Notes: a model not told the origin generated them from the letters alone. Positions 1 to 7,824 are shown, counted from the stretch's first letter. The stretch is 11,818 bases of DNA from Clostridiales bacterium (GCA_012521525.1 JAAYMG010000047.1:1-11818), one strand, 5' to 3'. Program-made: numbers and translations.

Positions 1-61
1 CGCCGAGCCGGCATTTGTTGCATGACAGGCATGCGTTTTTCAGTTCTTCCCATCTGTCCAT
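1..61 (-). CDS. Family-4 uracil-DNA glycosylase, N-terminal fragment (runs off left edge)
   Basis: Only the first 20 codons are inside the window, starting at the ATG whose complement is 59-61. The peptide begins MDRWEELKNACLSCNKCRLG. The pattern ELK-x3-C-x2-C-x2-CRL is typical of the N-terminus of [4Fe-4S] family-4 uracil-DNA glycosylases, which remove uracil from DNA to begin base-excision repair. The cysteines at residues 11, 14 and 17 include the first cluster ligands. An AGGG lies roughly 12 nt before the ATG, and a good promoter sits at 143-171. A second ATG eight bases in is out of frame. With only 20 residues visible, the family call rests on the N-terminal motif alone. Another cysteine-rich protein cannot be excluded, but this spacing and the CRL ending are distinctive. 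Confidence 0.72.
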   Translation of the reverse strand, partial: MDRWEELKNACLSCNKCRLG

Positions 62-142
62 TGATTACCAACCCTGATTTTATATGATTTATTGAAAAAT
101 AACTGTTTTTATGGTGTCCCTATATAAACGGGATTTTCTTTT

Positions 143-171
143 TATATACTAACACATTTGCTTTGGATCAA
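143..171 (-). promoter_or_regulatory. Sigma-A-type promoter for the uracil-DNA glycosylase gene
   Basis: On the minus strand, TTGATC (166-171) and TATATA (143-148) are separated by 17 nt. Transcription would start near 136, giving a leader of about 75 nt before the ATG at 61. The promoter lies downstream of rnpB, so the glycosylase gene need not depend on readthrough from it. Confidence 0.6.
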
Positions 172-229
172 CAACCTGCTTAAATTGGAACTTGCCCGGT
201 ACGGGTTTTGTTTTGCCTGACGCAAACCT

Positions 230-267
230 ACAAGGCGGCACAAAGCCTAAGCTTTGTGCCGCCTTGT
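230..267 (-). terminator. 17-bp perfect hairpin at the 3' end of rnpB (probable terminator or 3' processing structure)
   Basis: Bases 230-246 and 251-267 are a perfect 17-bp inverted repeat around a 4-nt loop (TTAG when read on the minus strand). It directly abuts the 3' strand of RNase P helix P1. The position is right for the rnpB terminator. However, the downstream sequence on the minus strand reads AGGTTTGCGTC, with no proper U-tract, so it may act as an unusual terminator, a transcript-end stabiliser or a processing signal. Confidence 0.55.
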
Positions 268-609
268 ACTGAGTAAGCCTGTAAGCCGAGTTCTGTCGAG
301 AACGGTCATCTTTCTGGGATGTATGTTGCCATACACCTCAAGCCATCTGTCCGGGGATGCCGGGCCAGCTTAGCCCCCGAGTCGATGTTGCACCGGATAG
401 AGTTTACAGGATTTCACGGTCTCCCGCAAAACCGGTGAGCTCTTACCTCACCTTTCCACCCTTACCAGGTCGGACAAAGCCGTCCTGGCGGTATATCTCT
501 GTTGCACTTGTCCTGGAGTCGCCTCCGGCGGGTGTTACCCGCTATCCTTGCCCTGTGGTGCTCGGACTTTCCTCACGAATTGCTTCGCGCGACCGTTCAG
601 CTTACTCAC
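268..609 (-). ncRNA. rnpB: RNase P RNA, type A
   Basis: This is the catalytic RNA of ribonuclease P, which removes the 5' leader of precursor tRNAs with the protein RnpA. On the minus strand the conserved 5' core GAGGAAAGTCCGAGC is followed by the CACCACAGGGCAAGGATAG block, an ACAGAG-ATATACCGCC core, the P12 region with GTAAGAGCTCACC, and the hallmark 3' end GACAGAACTCGGCTTACAG. Helix P1 forms between GAGTAAG near 601-607 and CTTACTC near 271-277, which sets the ends; the length is about 342 nt. The architecture is type A (ancestral), as in Clostridia, rather than the type B of Bacilli. The 5' end follows from a consensus promoter 7 nt upstream. An 89-codon open frame on the other strand is incidental. 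Confidence 0.95.
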
Positions 610-615
610 ATAGAT

Positions 616-644
616 ATTTTAGATAAATCGCATCCGGCTGTCAA
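616..644 (-). promoter_or_regulatory. Consensus sigma-A promoter of rnpB
   Basis: On the minus strand a perfect TTGACA (639-644) is separated by exactly 17 nt from TAAAAT (616-621). The predicted start, about 609, coincides with the 5' side of helix P1. A near-consensus promoter is expected for a highly expressed stable RNA. Confidence 0.85.
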
Positions 645-733
645 TGCCTATAAGTATGGTAAAAATGGGTTTTGATCTGAAACAGGCGGCAAAGTATGGG
701 CCGGATAAATGTTTGTTATTGCATATATATTGA

Positions 734-762
734 TTGACTGAATTTGTTATTTAAATTAAAAT
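734..762 (+). promoter_or_regulatory. Sigma-A-type promoter for the PAS-GGDEF-EAL gene
   Basis: TTGACT (734-739) and TAAAAT (757-762) are separated by 17 nt in a very AT-rich stretch. Transcription would start near 769, giving a leader of about 113 nt before the ATG at 882. It is divergent from the rnpB promoter, with about 90 nt between the two -35 boxes. I looked for a c-di-GMP riboswitch core in the leader and did not see one. Confidence 0.6.
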
Positions 763-881
763 AGTAATTAAATAAAATTAAGCATTTTTGGAAGGAATTG
801 CATCTGGCGAAATATATTGTTGTGCAGACTGAAGACAAACGTTTCTTATTTGTCATATAGAAACAAAGGGGAGTGTTTCTC

Positions 882-3107
882 ATGCAGGACTTCGGCAAAA
901 GGAAAGTCCGGGAAACTGTCGGGGATGAAAAAGAAAATGATCTGGAGCAGCTGATAAAAAAACTGGAGGAGAGCTCGGCGCTGTTTCATACCGTTTTTGA
1001 ACAGGCGCCCGTAGGAATAGCCGTCGGTCACAACGAAAAGTGGATCTTTGACCCGACGAGTTCGCTTCCCGGTATCAATTCTGCTTTTGAGAAGATACTC
1101 TGCAGGTCGAAAAAGGAGCTTGCAGATATTAGCTGGATGGACATCACCCATCCGGACGACCTGCAGGCCGACCTGGTCATGTTTCAAAAGCTGAAGTCAG
1201 GAGAAATCGACTCCTATAGCATGGAAAAGCGGTTCATACATCCGGACGGCTCGGATATCTGGGTGCGCATGACGGTCGTTCCCCTTAAGTTGGAAAATGA
1301 TATCTTTGCGCAGATGGCAGGGTTGGACGGAGATGAGGCACCGGATGAAACGGGGATAAGATCAAAAGATTTCAAGCACATTTGCATACTGGAGGATATC
1401 ACAAAGAGAAAAATCATAGAAAAGGAACTGAGGGAGAGCGAGCGAAGCAAATCAGTCCTCTTGTCGAACCTGCCGGGCATGTCGTATCGCTATAGTTATG
1501 GAAATGGAAGAACGATGGAGTTTGTATCGGAAGGCAGTTTCAGACTGACCGGATACAGGCCTGAATGCCTGATAAAGGACAGGGATATCGGCTATGACGA
1601 CCTTATCCTTGAACAATACCGCCAGGCCCGCTGGGATGAATGGAACAAGGTGCTTTCCAGACGGGAACCCTTCAGGCTGGAATATGAAATCGCTACAGCT
1701 GACGGAAGCCGGAAATGGGTCTATGAAACAGGGCAGGGGGTCTATGATGATGACGGCAGGGTGGAAGCTCTGGAAGGCATTGTGATAGACATTACCGGAA
1801 GGAAGCAAAGGGAACTTGAGATCAACCGGTTGAAAAACCACGACTACCTGACCGGGCTTAACAACCGCAGGTATTTTGTTGAATTGCTCTCTGATGAAAT
1901 CATGCGTGATCCTGTTGTTAAACGCGCCGTGTTGCTCATATACCTGCGCCACTATAACACGGTGAATTTGATCTATGGTTATCCATATGGAGAGAGCATA
2001 GTAAAAGAGCTCGCCAACGAGCTCCAACATCACGTGAGGGATAATATCCTGCTTTTTAAGATTTCGGCGGACCGCTTTTGCTTTTACGTGCGGGATTATG
2101 AAGAAAGCAATGAACTTATATGCCTTTGCGACCTTATCAGGGAATCGTTCAACAAGTCGGTCTATTTCAAAACCATAGGCGGTGGTATAGGTATCTATGA
2201 AATAGAGCGAGATGTGATAGATCCTGAGGTAATATTGAAGTGCGCGGCTATAGCGGCATCAAATCAGAACAACACCCTCGAACCGGAATATACGTTCTTC
2301 AGCAAAGAAATGGAAGCCCGGCTGCTGCGCAAGGCGATGATAAAAGAAGAGATTGCGGTATCCACATCCCGGATGTCTCATGAATGCCTTTCATTAGCTT
2401 TTCAGCCTATCGTCAGCTTGGATGGTGCTATAGCCGGATTTGAGGCACTATCGCGTTATGAAAGCGAGAACCTTGGGTGCATAAGCCCCGAAGAGTTCAT
2501 ACCGATTGCGGAAGAAACACAGCTGATCATTCCGTTGGGTGAAATGATCATTGATAAAGCGTGTGCGTTCCTTAAGGAAATCGAAAGCCTTGGATATAAT
2601 GACATAAAGCTTTACATAAACATATCAATAATCCAGCTTCTGCGTGATTCATTTCCCGCCGATATATACAGGATAGTAAAGGAGAAGGGAGTAAATCCTT
2701 CCAACCTGTGCCTGGAAATAACCGAGTCGGTGTTCTCGTCGAATTTCAAGGCAGTCAACGAAAGGCTTCAGCAATTCAGGGAGTTGGGATTCAGCATTGC
2801 ACTTGACGATTTTGGAGCGGGGTACTCGAGCCTGTCAAGAGAAAGGGAACTGAACGTCAATTACCTCAAGCTCGATAAACATTTCATTGATGATTTGACT
2901 TCGGCCAACAAGCTGACTATTGTCGGGGATATCATTTCAATGGCGCACAAGCTTGGACATTATGTAATTGCGGAGGGCGTTGAGAACGAAGTCCAGAAGG
3001 ACCGGCTTTGCGGATACAGCTGCGATTATATGCAGGGCTTTTTATTCAGCCAGCCGCTTGTAGACACTGCGGCTTTGGAATTTCTGAAAGAATGGAAGAA
3101 AAAATGA
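882..3107 (+). CDS. PAS-PAS-GGDEF(degenerate)-EAL cyclic-di-GMP phosphodiesterase
   Basis: A 741-residue protein that probably hydrolyses c-di-GMP to pGpG in the cytoplasm; no TM or signal peptide is seen. A short coiled coil (about 18-33) leads to PAS domains at about 33-180 and 190-310, each ending in a PAC-like segment (EDITKRK, IDITGRK). The GGDEF domain (about 315-470) keeps DYLTGLNNRRYF, but its signature is ISADRF (394-399) and the metal-site stretch reads IYLRHYN, so it should be inactive as a cyclase. The EAL domain (about 500-735) has E521 of EAL, N580, E612, D642/D643 in DDFGAGYSS, K663, E698 and Q718, a complete catalytic set. The ATG at 882 is preferred because AAAGGGGAG ends 8 nt before it; an upstream in-frame GTG at 873 overlaps that site. 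The ligand sensed by the PAS domains is unknown. Confidence 0.93.
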   Translation: MQDFGKRKVRETVGDEKENDLEQLIKKLEESSALFHTVFEQAPVGIAVGHNEKWIFDPTSSLPGINSAFEKILCRSKKELADISWMDITHPDDLQADLVMFQKLKSGEIDSYSMEKRFIHPDGSDIWVRMTVVPLKLENDIFAQMAGLDGDEAPDETGIRSKDFKHICILEDITKRKIIEKELRESERSKSVLLSNLPGMSYRYSYGNGRTMEFVSEGSFRLTGYRPECLIKDRDIGYDDLILEQYRQARWDEWNKVLSRREPFRLEYEIATADGSRKWVYETGQGVYDDDGRVEALEGIVIDITGRKQRELEINRLKNHDYLTGLNNRRYFVELLSDEIMRDPVVKRAVLLIYLRHYNTVNLIYGYPYGESIVKELANELQHHVRDNILLFKISADRFCFYVRDYEESNELICLCDLIRESFNKSVYFKTIGGGIGIYEIERDVIDPEVILKCAAIAASNQNNTLEPEYTFFSKEMEARLLRKAMIKEEIAVSTSRMSHECLSLAFQPIVSLDGAIAGFEALSRYESENLGCISPEEFIPIAEETQLIIPLGEMIIDKACAFLKEIESLGYNDIKLYINISIIQLLRDSFPADIYRIVKEKGVNPSNLCLEITESVFSSNFKAVNERLQQFRELGFSIALDDFGAGYSSLSRERELNVNYLKLDKHFIDDLTSANKLTIVGDIISMAHKLGHYVIAEGVENEVQKDRLCGYSCDYMQGFLFSQPLVDTAALEFLKEWKKK

Positions 3108-3138
3108 TCCGACCGGGCAGGCAATCCGGTTTAGCGGG

Positions 3139-3167
3139 TTGAATTACCTTTTCATTAGTTATATAAT
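3139..3167 (+). promoter_or_regulatory. Sigma-A promoter of murD / M42 operon
   Basis: TTGAAT (3139-3144) and a perfect TATAAT (3162-3167) are separated by 17 nt. The start would be near 3174, giving a leader of about 70 nt. It lies 32 nt after the stop of the phosphodiesterase gene, and no convincing terminator separates them (only a 5-bp ACCGG/CCGGT stem near 3112-3130). It also argues against any MurD start upstream of about 3174. Confidence 0.75.
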
Positions 3168-3243
3168 TTTTATCCGTCATCGAGTATGCGACCGTAAGAG
3201 TGGATGCCGCATATTCAGATCAAATATGCGAGGTTCAGGTGTT

Positions 3244-4680
3244 ATGGACTTTGAGGGATATTTTGGTGCTCATATCGGAAAGAAGGTAGCGGTTTGCGGA
3301 CTTGGCGTCAGCAATATACCTCTCATCAGGATCCTGCGCAGTCGCGGGATAGAAGTTGAGGCAAGGGACCGAAAGACAGAGGACGAGCTTGGCGACACCG
3401 CCGTACTGCTTAGAGGGATGGGTGCGAAACTCATATGCGGAGACGGTTACCTTAACGACATCGATGCGGATATAATTTATCGCTCACCGGGAATGCGGCA
3501 CGACCTGCCGCAGTTTGAGAGGGCGGTGCAAAACGGCGCCGTACTGACCTCCGAAATGGAGGCCTTTTTTGAGGTCTGCCCGTGTACTGTTATCGGTGTT
3601 ACCGGAAGCGACGGAAAGTCCACGACCTCGACCGTTATTTCAAGGATGCTTGAGAATGCCGGATACAGGACCTGGCTTGGTGGAAACATAGGTATGCCCC
3701 TTCTTGATAAGGTGCCCGAAATGGAACCGGATGACTATGTCGTTGTTGAACTCTCCTCGTTCCAACTGATGACGATGAGGAAAAGCCCGCATATCTCTGT
3801 CATAACGAACGTAACGCCGAATCATCTTGATGTCCATAAAGACATGGACGAGTATATCGAAGCCAAACAGAGGATATTCAGTTTCAGGACTGACGGCGGA
3901 AGGACCGTTCTGAACTGGGACAATCAGGTGACCCGAAATTATGCGCTTTCTGCAAAGGGTGCGATTTTCTTCTTCTCATCCCGTCAAACGCACGAAGAGA
4001 TATGCGAAGCTGCCGGGCAGCTTGGGATAACCGATTTCGGACGTGTATCTACCGTCACGCTGCGAAACGGCGTAATCACCGTAAATAAGGGTGTGAAACA
4101 TGGACCGGAGCGGGTCGTTGACATTTCGGATATAAAGATACCGGGAATGCACAATGTAGAAAACTACATGGCCGCGATCGCTGCGGTCGAAGGGATTGTT
4201 CCTTGCAGCACCGTAGTCGAAACTGCCAGGACATTCGAGGGAGTCGAGCACCGCATCGAATTTGTCGGTGAGTATGACGGGGTGCGTTACTATAACGATT
4301 CGATCGCTTCTTCGCCTACCCGCACGATAGCAGGCTTGAGGTCCTTTCCCCAAAAGGTTATCCTGATAGCCGGCGGGTATGACAAACACTTGTCATATGA
4401 TCCTCTTGCACAGGTAATGCCGTCGCATGTCAAGGCTTTGGTGCTTATGGGGGCGACCAAGGGGAAGATCAGGGCTTCGGTCGAGAAGCTGCCTGAGTGC
4501 GCAGACATACCGATATGCGAGGCAAACACTTTGGAGGAAGCAGTGCTGTCGGCAAAAAGCATGGCAAGTGCAGGGGACATTGTGCTGTTCTCTCCGGCAA
4601 GCGCGTCTTTTGATATGTTTGTGAATTTTGAACAGCGTGGCAGAGCTTTCAAGGATATTGTCAGAAAGTTTGCAGGATAG
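3244..4680 (+). CDS. murD: UDP-N-acetylmuramoyl-L-alanine--D-glutamate ligase (MurD)
   Basis: A 478-residue cytoplasmic Mur ligase that joins D-glutamate to UDP-MurNAc-L-Ala with ATP, a step in peptidoglycan precursor synthesis. The N-terminal Rossmann domain has VAVCGLGVSN (15-24). The ATP P-loop is GVTGSDGKSTT (118-128). ELSSFQL (169-175) and NVTPNHLDVH (189-198) are MurD signatures. K208 in EAKQRIF fits the carbamylated lysine. GMHNVENYMAA (301-311) is the Mur ligase hinge motif. The C-terminal domain has YNDSIASSPTRT, IAGGYDKHLSYDPL and FSPASASFDMF. Length is normal for the family. The ATG at 3244 is chosen because it starts right before the Rossmann domain and lies downstream of the promoter at 3139-3167; an in-frame ATG at 3226 lacks a clear ribosome binding site. 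No other mur or division genes are adjacent. The spacing of 57 nt to the M42 genes suggests cotranscription. Confidence 0.96.
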   Translation: MDFEGYFGAHIGKKVAVCGLGVSNIPLIRILRSRGIEVEARDRKTEDELGDTAVLLRGMGAKLICGDGYLNDIDADIIYRSPGMRHDLPQFERAVQNGAVLTSEMEAFFEVCPCTVIGVTGSDGKSTTSTVISRMLENAGYRTWLGGNIGMPLLDKVPEMEPDDYVVVELSSFQLMTMRKSPHISVITNVTPNHLDVHKDMDEYIEAKQRIFSFRTDGGRTVLNWDNQVTRNYALSAKGAIFFFSSRQTHEEICEAAGQLGITDFGRVSTVTLRNGVITVNKGVKHGPERVVDISDIKIPGMHNVENYMAAIAAVEGIVPCSTVVETARTFEGVEHRIEFVGEYDGVRYYNDSIASSPTRTIAGLRSFPQKVILIAGGYDKHLSYDPLAQVMPSHVKALVLMGATKGKIRASVEKLPECADIPICEANTLEEAVLSAKSMASAGDIVLFSPASASFDMFVNFEQRGRAFKDIVRKFAG

Positions 4681-4737
4681 GGATCCCGATGATTTGATAC
4701 GATGAGTCAGCTATATATGATCAGATAAGGAAGTGTT

Positions 4738-5772
4738 ATGTTGGATATTCATGAGGTTTTGCGTGAGCTGAGCATGACTGCCGGGCCTTCCGGGTTTGAG
4801 CAGACAGTGGCCCAACGGGCAGCCCGGCTTATGATGCCGTATGTGGATGAGGTCGGCACGGATGCTTTATTCAATGTATTCGGTATAAAGCGTTCAAAAA
4901 AGGAGGGGGCCAGGAAGCTGCTGTTTTCTGCCCATCTGGATGAGATAGGGTTGATGGTGACTAAAATTGAAGACGGATTTCTCCGTTTCAGGACGATCGG
5001 AGGTATCGATCCCAGGATCCTGCCGGCAAAGGAAATAAAAGTCCTTACGGATCCGCCGGTGTTCGGTGTTATAGGTGCACTGCCGCCCCATCTCCAGACA
5101 AAGGATGAGAACAAAAAACCGATCCCGCTCGAAAAGCTGAGTATCGACGTGGGTATGACTCAGGAGGAAGCCGAAAAGCTCATACCTATAGGCACTCCGG
5201 CAGTGTTTGCCGAAAAAGCCGTGGAGCTTCAACCGCCTTATTTTTCCGGTAAGGCGATGGACGACCGTGCATGCTTCGTGATACTTTTGCGCATGCTGGA
5301 GCTGCTTAAGGACGAAGAACTGGATGTAGACCTGATCGTACAGGCAAGCTCGCAGGAGGAAGTGGGAGCAAGGGGAGCGACGGTCGGAGCGTTCAGGCAC
5401 AACCCCGATTATGCGATAGCAGTGGACGTTACCCATGGGCAGACACCAGATGCGCCAAAGGACCGCACCTTCAAGCTTGGCGGAGGGGCCTGCATATCCA
5501 TGGGGCCAAACACGAACCGCAAGCTTGCAAAGACTCTTATCAAGCTGGCAAAGGCAAACGAAATACCCTGGCAGCCTGAAGTGATGGAAGGCCGTACGGG
5601 TACCGACGCCTGGCCGATGCAGGTCACGCAAAAGGGCGTAGCCACCGCAGTCGTTTCACTGCCCTTGAAATACATGCACACGCCTGCGGAGGTCATCAAT
5701 ACCGACGATCTTGAAAACGCAGCAAAGCTGCTCAGCGAGTTTGCGAAGTGTCTGGAAAGGGGTGAGTTATGA
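4738..5772 (+). CDS. M42 family metallo-aminopeptidase, first of three paralogues
   Basis: A 344-residue protein of the M42 (glutamyl aminopeptidase / TET / deblocking aminopeptidase) family: cytoplasmic di-metal enzymes that trim N-terminal residues from peptides, usually as large tetrahedral particles. The expected residues are all present: H66 and D68 in SAHLDEIG, bridging D175 in MDDRA, catalytic E207 and ligand E208 in QEEVGARGA, D230 in VDVTHG, and H314 in KYMHTP. The TGTDA motif (about 287-291) is followed by WP rather than the GS/GT of the other two copies. The start has AAGGAAG about 5 nt upstream. The gene follows murD by 57 nt and overlaps the next gene by 4 nt (ATGA), which implies translational coupling. 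The substrate preference cannot be read from sequence. Confidence 0.93.
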   Translation: MLDIHEVLRELSMTAGPSGFEQTVAQRAARLMMPYVDEVGTDALFNVFGIKRSKKEGARKLLFSAHLDEIGLMVTKIEDGFLRFRTIGGIDPRILPAKEIKVLTDPPVFGVIGALPPHLQTKDENKKPIPLEKLSIDVGMTQEEAEKLIPIGTPAVFAEKAVELQPPYFSGKAMDDRACFVILLRMLELLKDEELDVDLIVQASSQEEVGARGATVGAFRHNPDYAIAVDVTHGQTPDAPKDRTFKLGGGACISMGPNTNRKLAKTLIKLAKANEIPWQPEVMEGRTGTDAWPMQVTQKGVATAVVSLPLKYMHTPAEVINTDDLENAAKLLSEFAKCLERGEL

Positions 5773-6803
5773 TGCTCCAGCTGATCAAGGAACTTTGCTC
5801 TTTGGACGGCGTATCCAGTTTTGAGGACGCCGTGCGCGAGTATATCAGAAACCGGATCGCACCCCATGTGGACGAGATGTATGAGGATGTAATGGGTAAT
5901 CTCATTGTCCATAAAGCGGGAAGCATGGTGCCGCCGAGCAAGATCATGTTTGCCGCTCACATGGATGAAGTCGGGTTTATTATAAAGAATATTACTGATG
6001 AGGGATATCTTCGCTTCGGGACAGTGGGCGGTATAGACACTCGTGTTATTATAGGCAAGAGGGTGCTTGTCGGCGAGAAGCATGTACCGGGTATAATCGG
6101 GATAAAGGCCGTCCACCTCGTAGGCGAGGAGGAGAAAAAGACCGTTCCCAAAATAACGGATATGTACATCGACATTGGCGCAAAGGACAGGGAAGATGCC
6201 CTGAAAACGGTAGATATCGGAGACTATGCGGTATTCGATTCAGATCCTGTGGAGTTCGGCAATGGATTCCTGAAAGCCAGGGCGATAGATGACAGGGTCG
6301 GATGCGCAGTGATGATCAAACTGATAGAGGAAGGCCCCGACGTTGACGCGTGGTATGCTTTCACGGTACAGGAGGAGGTCGGGACCCGCGGTTCGGGACC
6401 TGCCGCATATGCCGTAGATCCTGACATTGCCATTATACTTGAGGGGACGACTGCGGGGGACATGCCCGGCACAAAACCCCACAAGAAAGTATGCTCTCCC
6501 GGAAAGGGCGCGGTGCTGCCATTTATGGATCTGTCTGCGATTTATGACAGGGATGTTCATTCGACGCTCATCAAGATCGCCGAAAGGAACGGGATCCCCT
6601 GGCAGCATAAGGAGACAGTGGCCGGCGGTACCGACGCAGGGACGGTGCAAAGGACTCTTGACGGAATAAAGGTCGGCGTGATCTCGGCGGCTGTCCGATA
6701 TATACACTCGCCTGTATGCGTCGCTTCGATCGGGGATTTTGATTCGATTTATCGCCTGGCATATGAATTTTTGAAGACATGCGGAGGGTTACAGAATGTT
6801 TGA
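5769..6803 (+). CDS. M42 family metallo-aminopeptidase, second paralogue (Asp-to-Glu at one metal ligand)
   Basis: A 344-residue M42 peptidase, clearly diverged from its neighbours. Active-site residues are H64/D66 (AAHMDEVG), D174 (IDDRV), E202/E203 (QEEVGTRGS), GGTDAG (about 286-291) and H313 (YIHSP). The second-metal Asp found in VDVT of the other two copies is replaced by E225 in LEGTTAGD. I recall this Glu version from part of the M42 family, so activity is probably kept, with changed metal or substrate handling. The start ATG overlaps the stop of the previous gene as ATGA, with AAGGGG about 6 nt upstream inside that gene; a second ATG follows immediately at 5772 and could also be used. 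The gene overlaps the third paralogue by 8 nt. Confidence 0.92.
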   Translation: MMLQLIKELCSLDGVSSFEDAVREYIRNRIAPHVDEMYEDVMGNLIVHKAGSMVPPSKIMFAAHMDEVGFIIKNITDEGYLRFGTVGGIDTRVIIGKRVLVGEKHVPGIIGIKAVHLVGEEEKKTVPKITDMYIDIGAKDREDALKTVDIGDYAVFDSDPVEFGNGFLKARAIDDRVGCAVMIKLIEEGPDVDAWYAFTVQEEVGTRGSGPAAYAVDPDIAIILEGTTAGDMPGTKPHKKVCSPGKGAVLPFMDLSAIYDRDVHSTLIKIAERNGIPWQHKETVAGGTDAGTVQRTLDGIKVGVISAAVRYIHSPVCVASIGDFDSIYRLAYEFLKTCGGLQNV

Positions 6804-7824
6804 TATATTTGAAACTTTGGCCAGACTCGCGTCTGTCCATTCGCCGGCAGGTTTTGAGACTCCGGTGGCGGAAACCATAGCCGAACTTGCCGCTCCCTAT
6901 GCGGACGAAATCAGGACCGATGCGCTGGGCAACCTTATCGTCTGCCGCAAGGCCAATGCAGGAAATGAAGGAAGTTATGATCCGAAAAAGGTCATGATCT
7001 CTGCCCACATGGACTCCATAGGCATGATAGTCACCCATGTTGATGACAACGGATATATCCGTTTTTCAAACATAGGAGGCCTTGCGCCCGCAGTTCTGTT
7101 GAATGTACCTGTCAGGTTCGCCAACGGCACCCGCGGCGTTATCGCCAAGGAAGGCAAGGCAGAGATTAAAGAGCTCAGTCTGGGCGATTTATATATCGAT
7201 ATCGGTGCGTCGTCAAAAGAGGAAGCGACAAAAAAAGTCAATATCGGGGATGTTGCCGTCTACGCTGCCGAGACATATATGGTCGGAGAAAAGCGGGTAG
7301 TCTCCCCTTATTTGGATGACCGCATAGCCTGTGTCGTGCTGCTGATGGTACTCGAATCGGTAAAAGAGAGCAAAAACGACCTGTATTTCGTGTTTTCCGC
7401 GCAGGAAGAAGTCGGGACCAGGGGATCGAAGACCGCGGCTTTCGGCATAGAGCCGGACGTAGGCTTGGCTGTTGATGTAACATCGACCGGGGATATTCCC
7501 GAAGTGGATGTACCTATGCAATGCTCGCTGGGCAAGGGTGCAGCCATAAAAGTAATGGATGCATCGCTTATATGCTCGCCGAAGGTCGTTCGCAAGCTGG
7601 AGCAGCTGGCTAAAGAATTCGATATAAAGTACCAGTTTGAGGTTTTACAGCGCGGAGGTACTGACGCAGGATCGATCCAGTTGTCCAGATCCGGCGCATA
7701 TTCCGGCGCCGTATCCATTCCGACACGTTATATACACTCGCCGCAGGAAATGTGTGATTTGGATGATGTCAGGGCTGCGGCTGCGCTTGTCGGCCTGTAT
7801 GCTGCCAATGAACTGGATTTTTGA
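6796..7824 (+). CDS. M42 family metallo-aminopeptidase, third paralogue
   Basis: A 342-residue M42 peptidase. Metal and catalytic residues are H71/D73 (SAHMDSIG), D174 (LDDRI), E204/E205 (QEEVGTRGS), D227 (VDVTSTGD), GGTDAG (287-292) and H314 (YIHSP). It has S74 where the other copies have Glu after HxD, and a 5-7 residue longer loop before that motif (about 53-63, ANAGNEGSYDP). The start is supported by GGAGGG ending 7 nt before the ATG. The ATG lies within the end of the previous gene (8-nt overlap), so the three peptidases are translationally coupled. The intrinsic terminator at 7863-7903 closes the unit. The precise function beyond peptide N-terminal trimming is unknown. Confidence 0.93.
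   Translation: MFDIFETLARLASVHSPAGFETPVAETIAELAAPYADEIRTDALGNLIVCRKANAGNEGSYDPKKVMISAHMDSIGMIVTHVDDNGYIRFSNIGGLAPAVLLNVPVRFANGTRGVIAKEGKAEIKELSLGDLYIDIGASSKEEATKKVNIGDVAVYAAETYMVGEKRVVSPYLDDRIACVVLLMVLESVKESKNDLYFVFSAQEEVGTRGSKTAAFGIEPDVGLAVDVTSTGDIPEVDVPMQCSLGKGAAIKVMDASLICSPKVVRKLEQLAKEFDIKYQFEVLQRGGTDAGSIQLSRSGAYSGAVSIPTRYIHSPQEMCDLDDVRAAAALVGLYAANELDF

Noticed and set aside
357..626. Open frame of 89 codons on the plus strand
   Set aside because: It lies antisense to the RNase P RNA and is rich in Pro/Arg/Ser with no family features; RNA gene conservation explains the sequence.
763..881. c-di-GMP riboswitch before the phosphodiesterase gene
   Set aside because: The expected GEMM core blocks and tetraloop-receptor pattern were not found in the leader.
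3139..3243. Upstream extension of MurD by up to 35 residues
   Set aside because: The region contains a consensus promoter, has no ribosome binding site at the alternative starts, and the added residues have no place in the MurD fold.
4694..4721. Promoter TTGATA-16nt-TATGAT before the first M42 gene
   Set aside because: The transcript would start inside the ribosome binding site at about 4728, leaving almost no leader; readthrough from murD is simpler.
4894..6116. Long minus-strand open frames (235-245 codons) across the M42 genes
   Set aside because: They are antisense shadows in a GC-moderate coding region, with atypical composition (many Cys, His, Arg), and the sense frames carry full M42 motifs.
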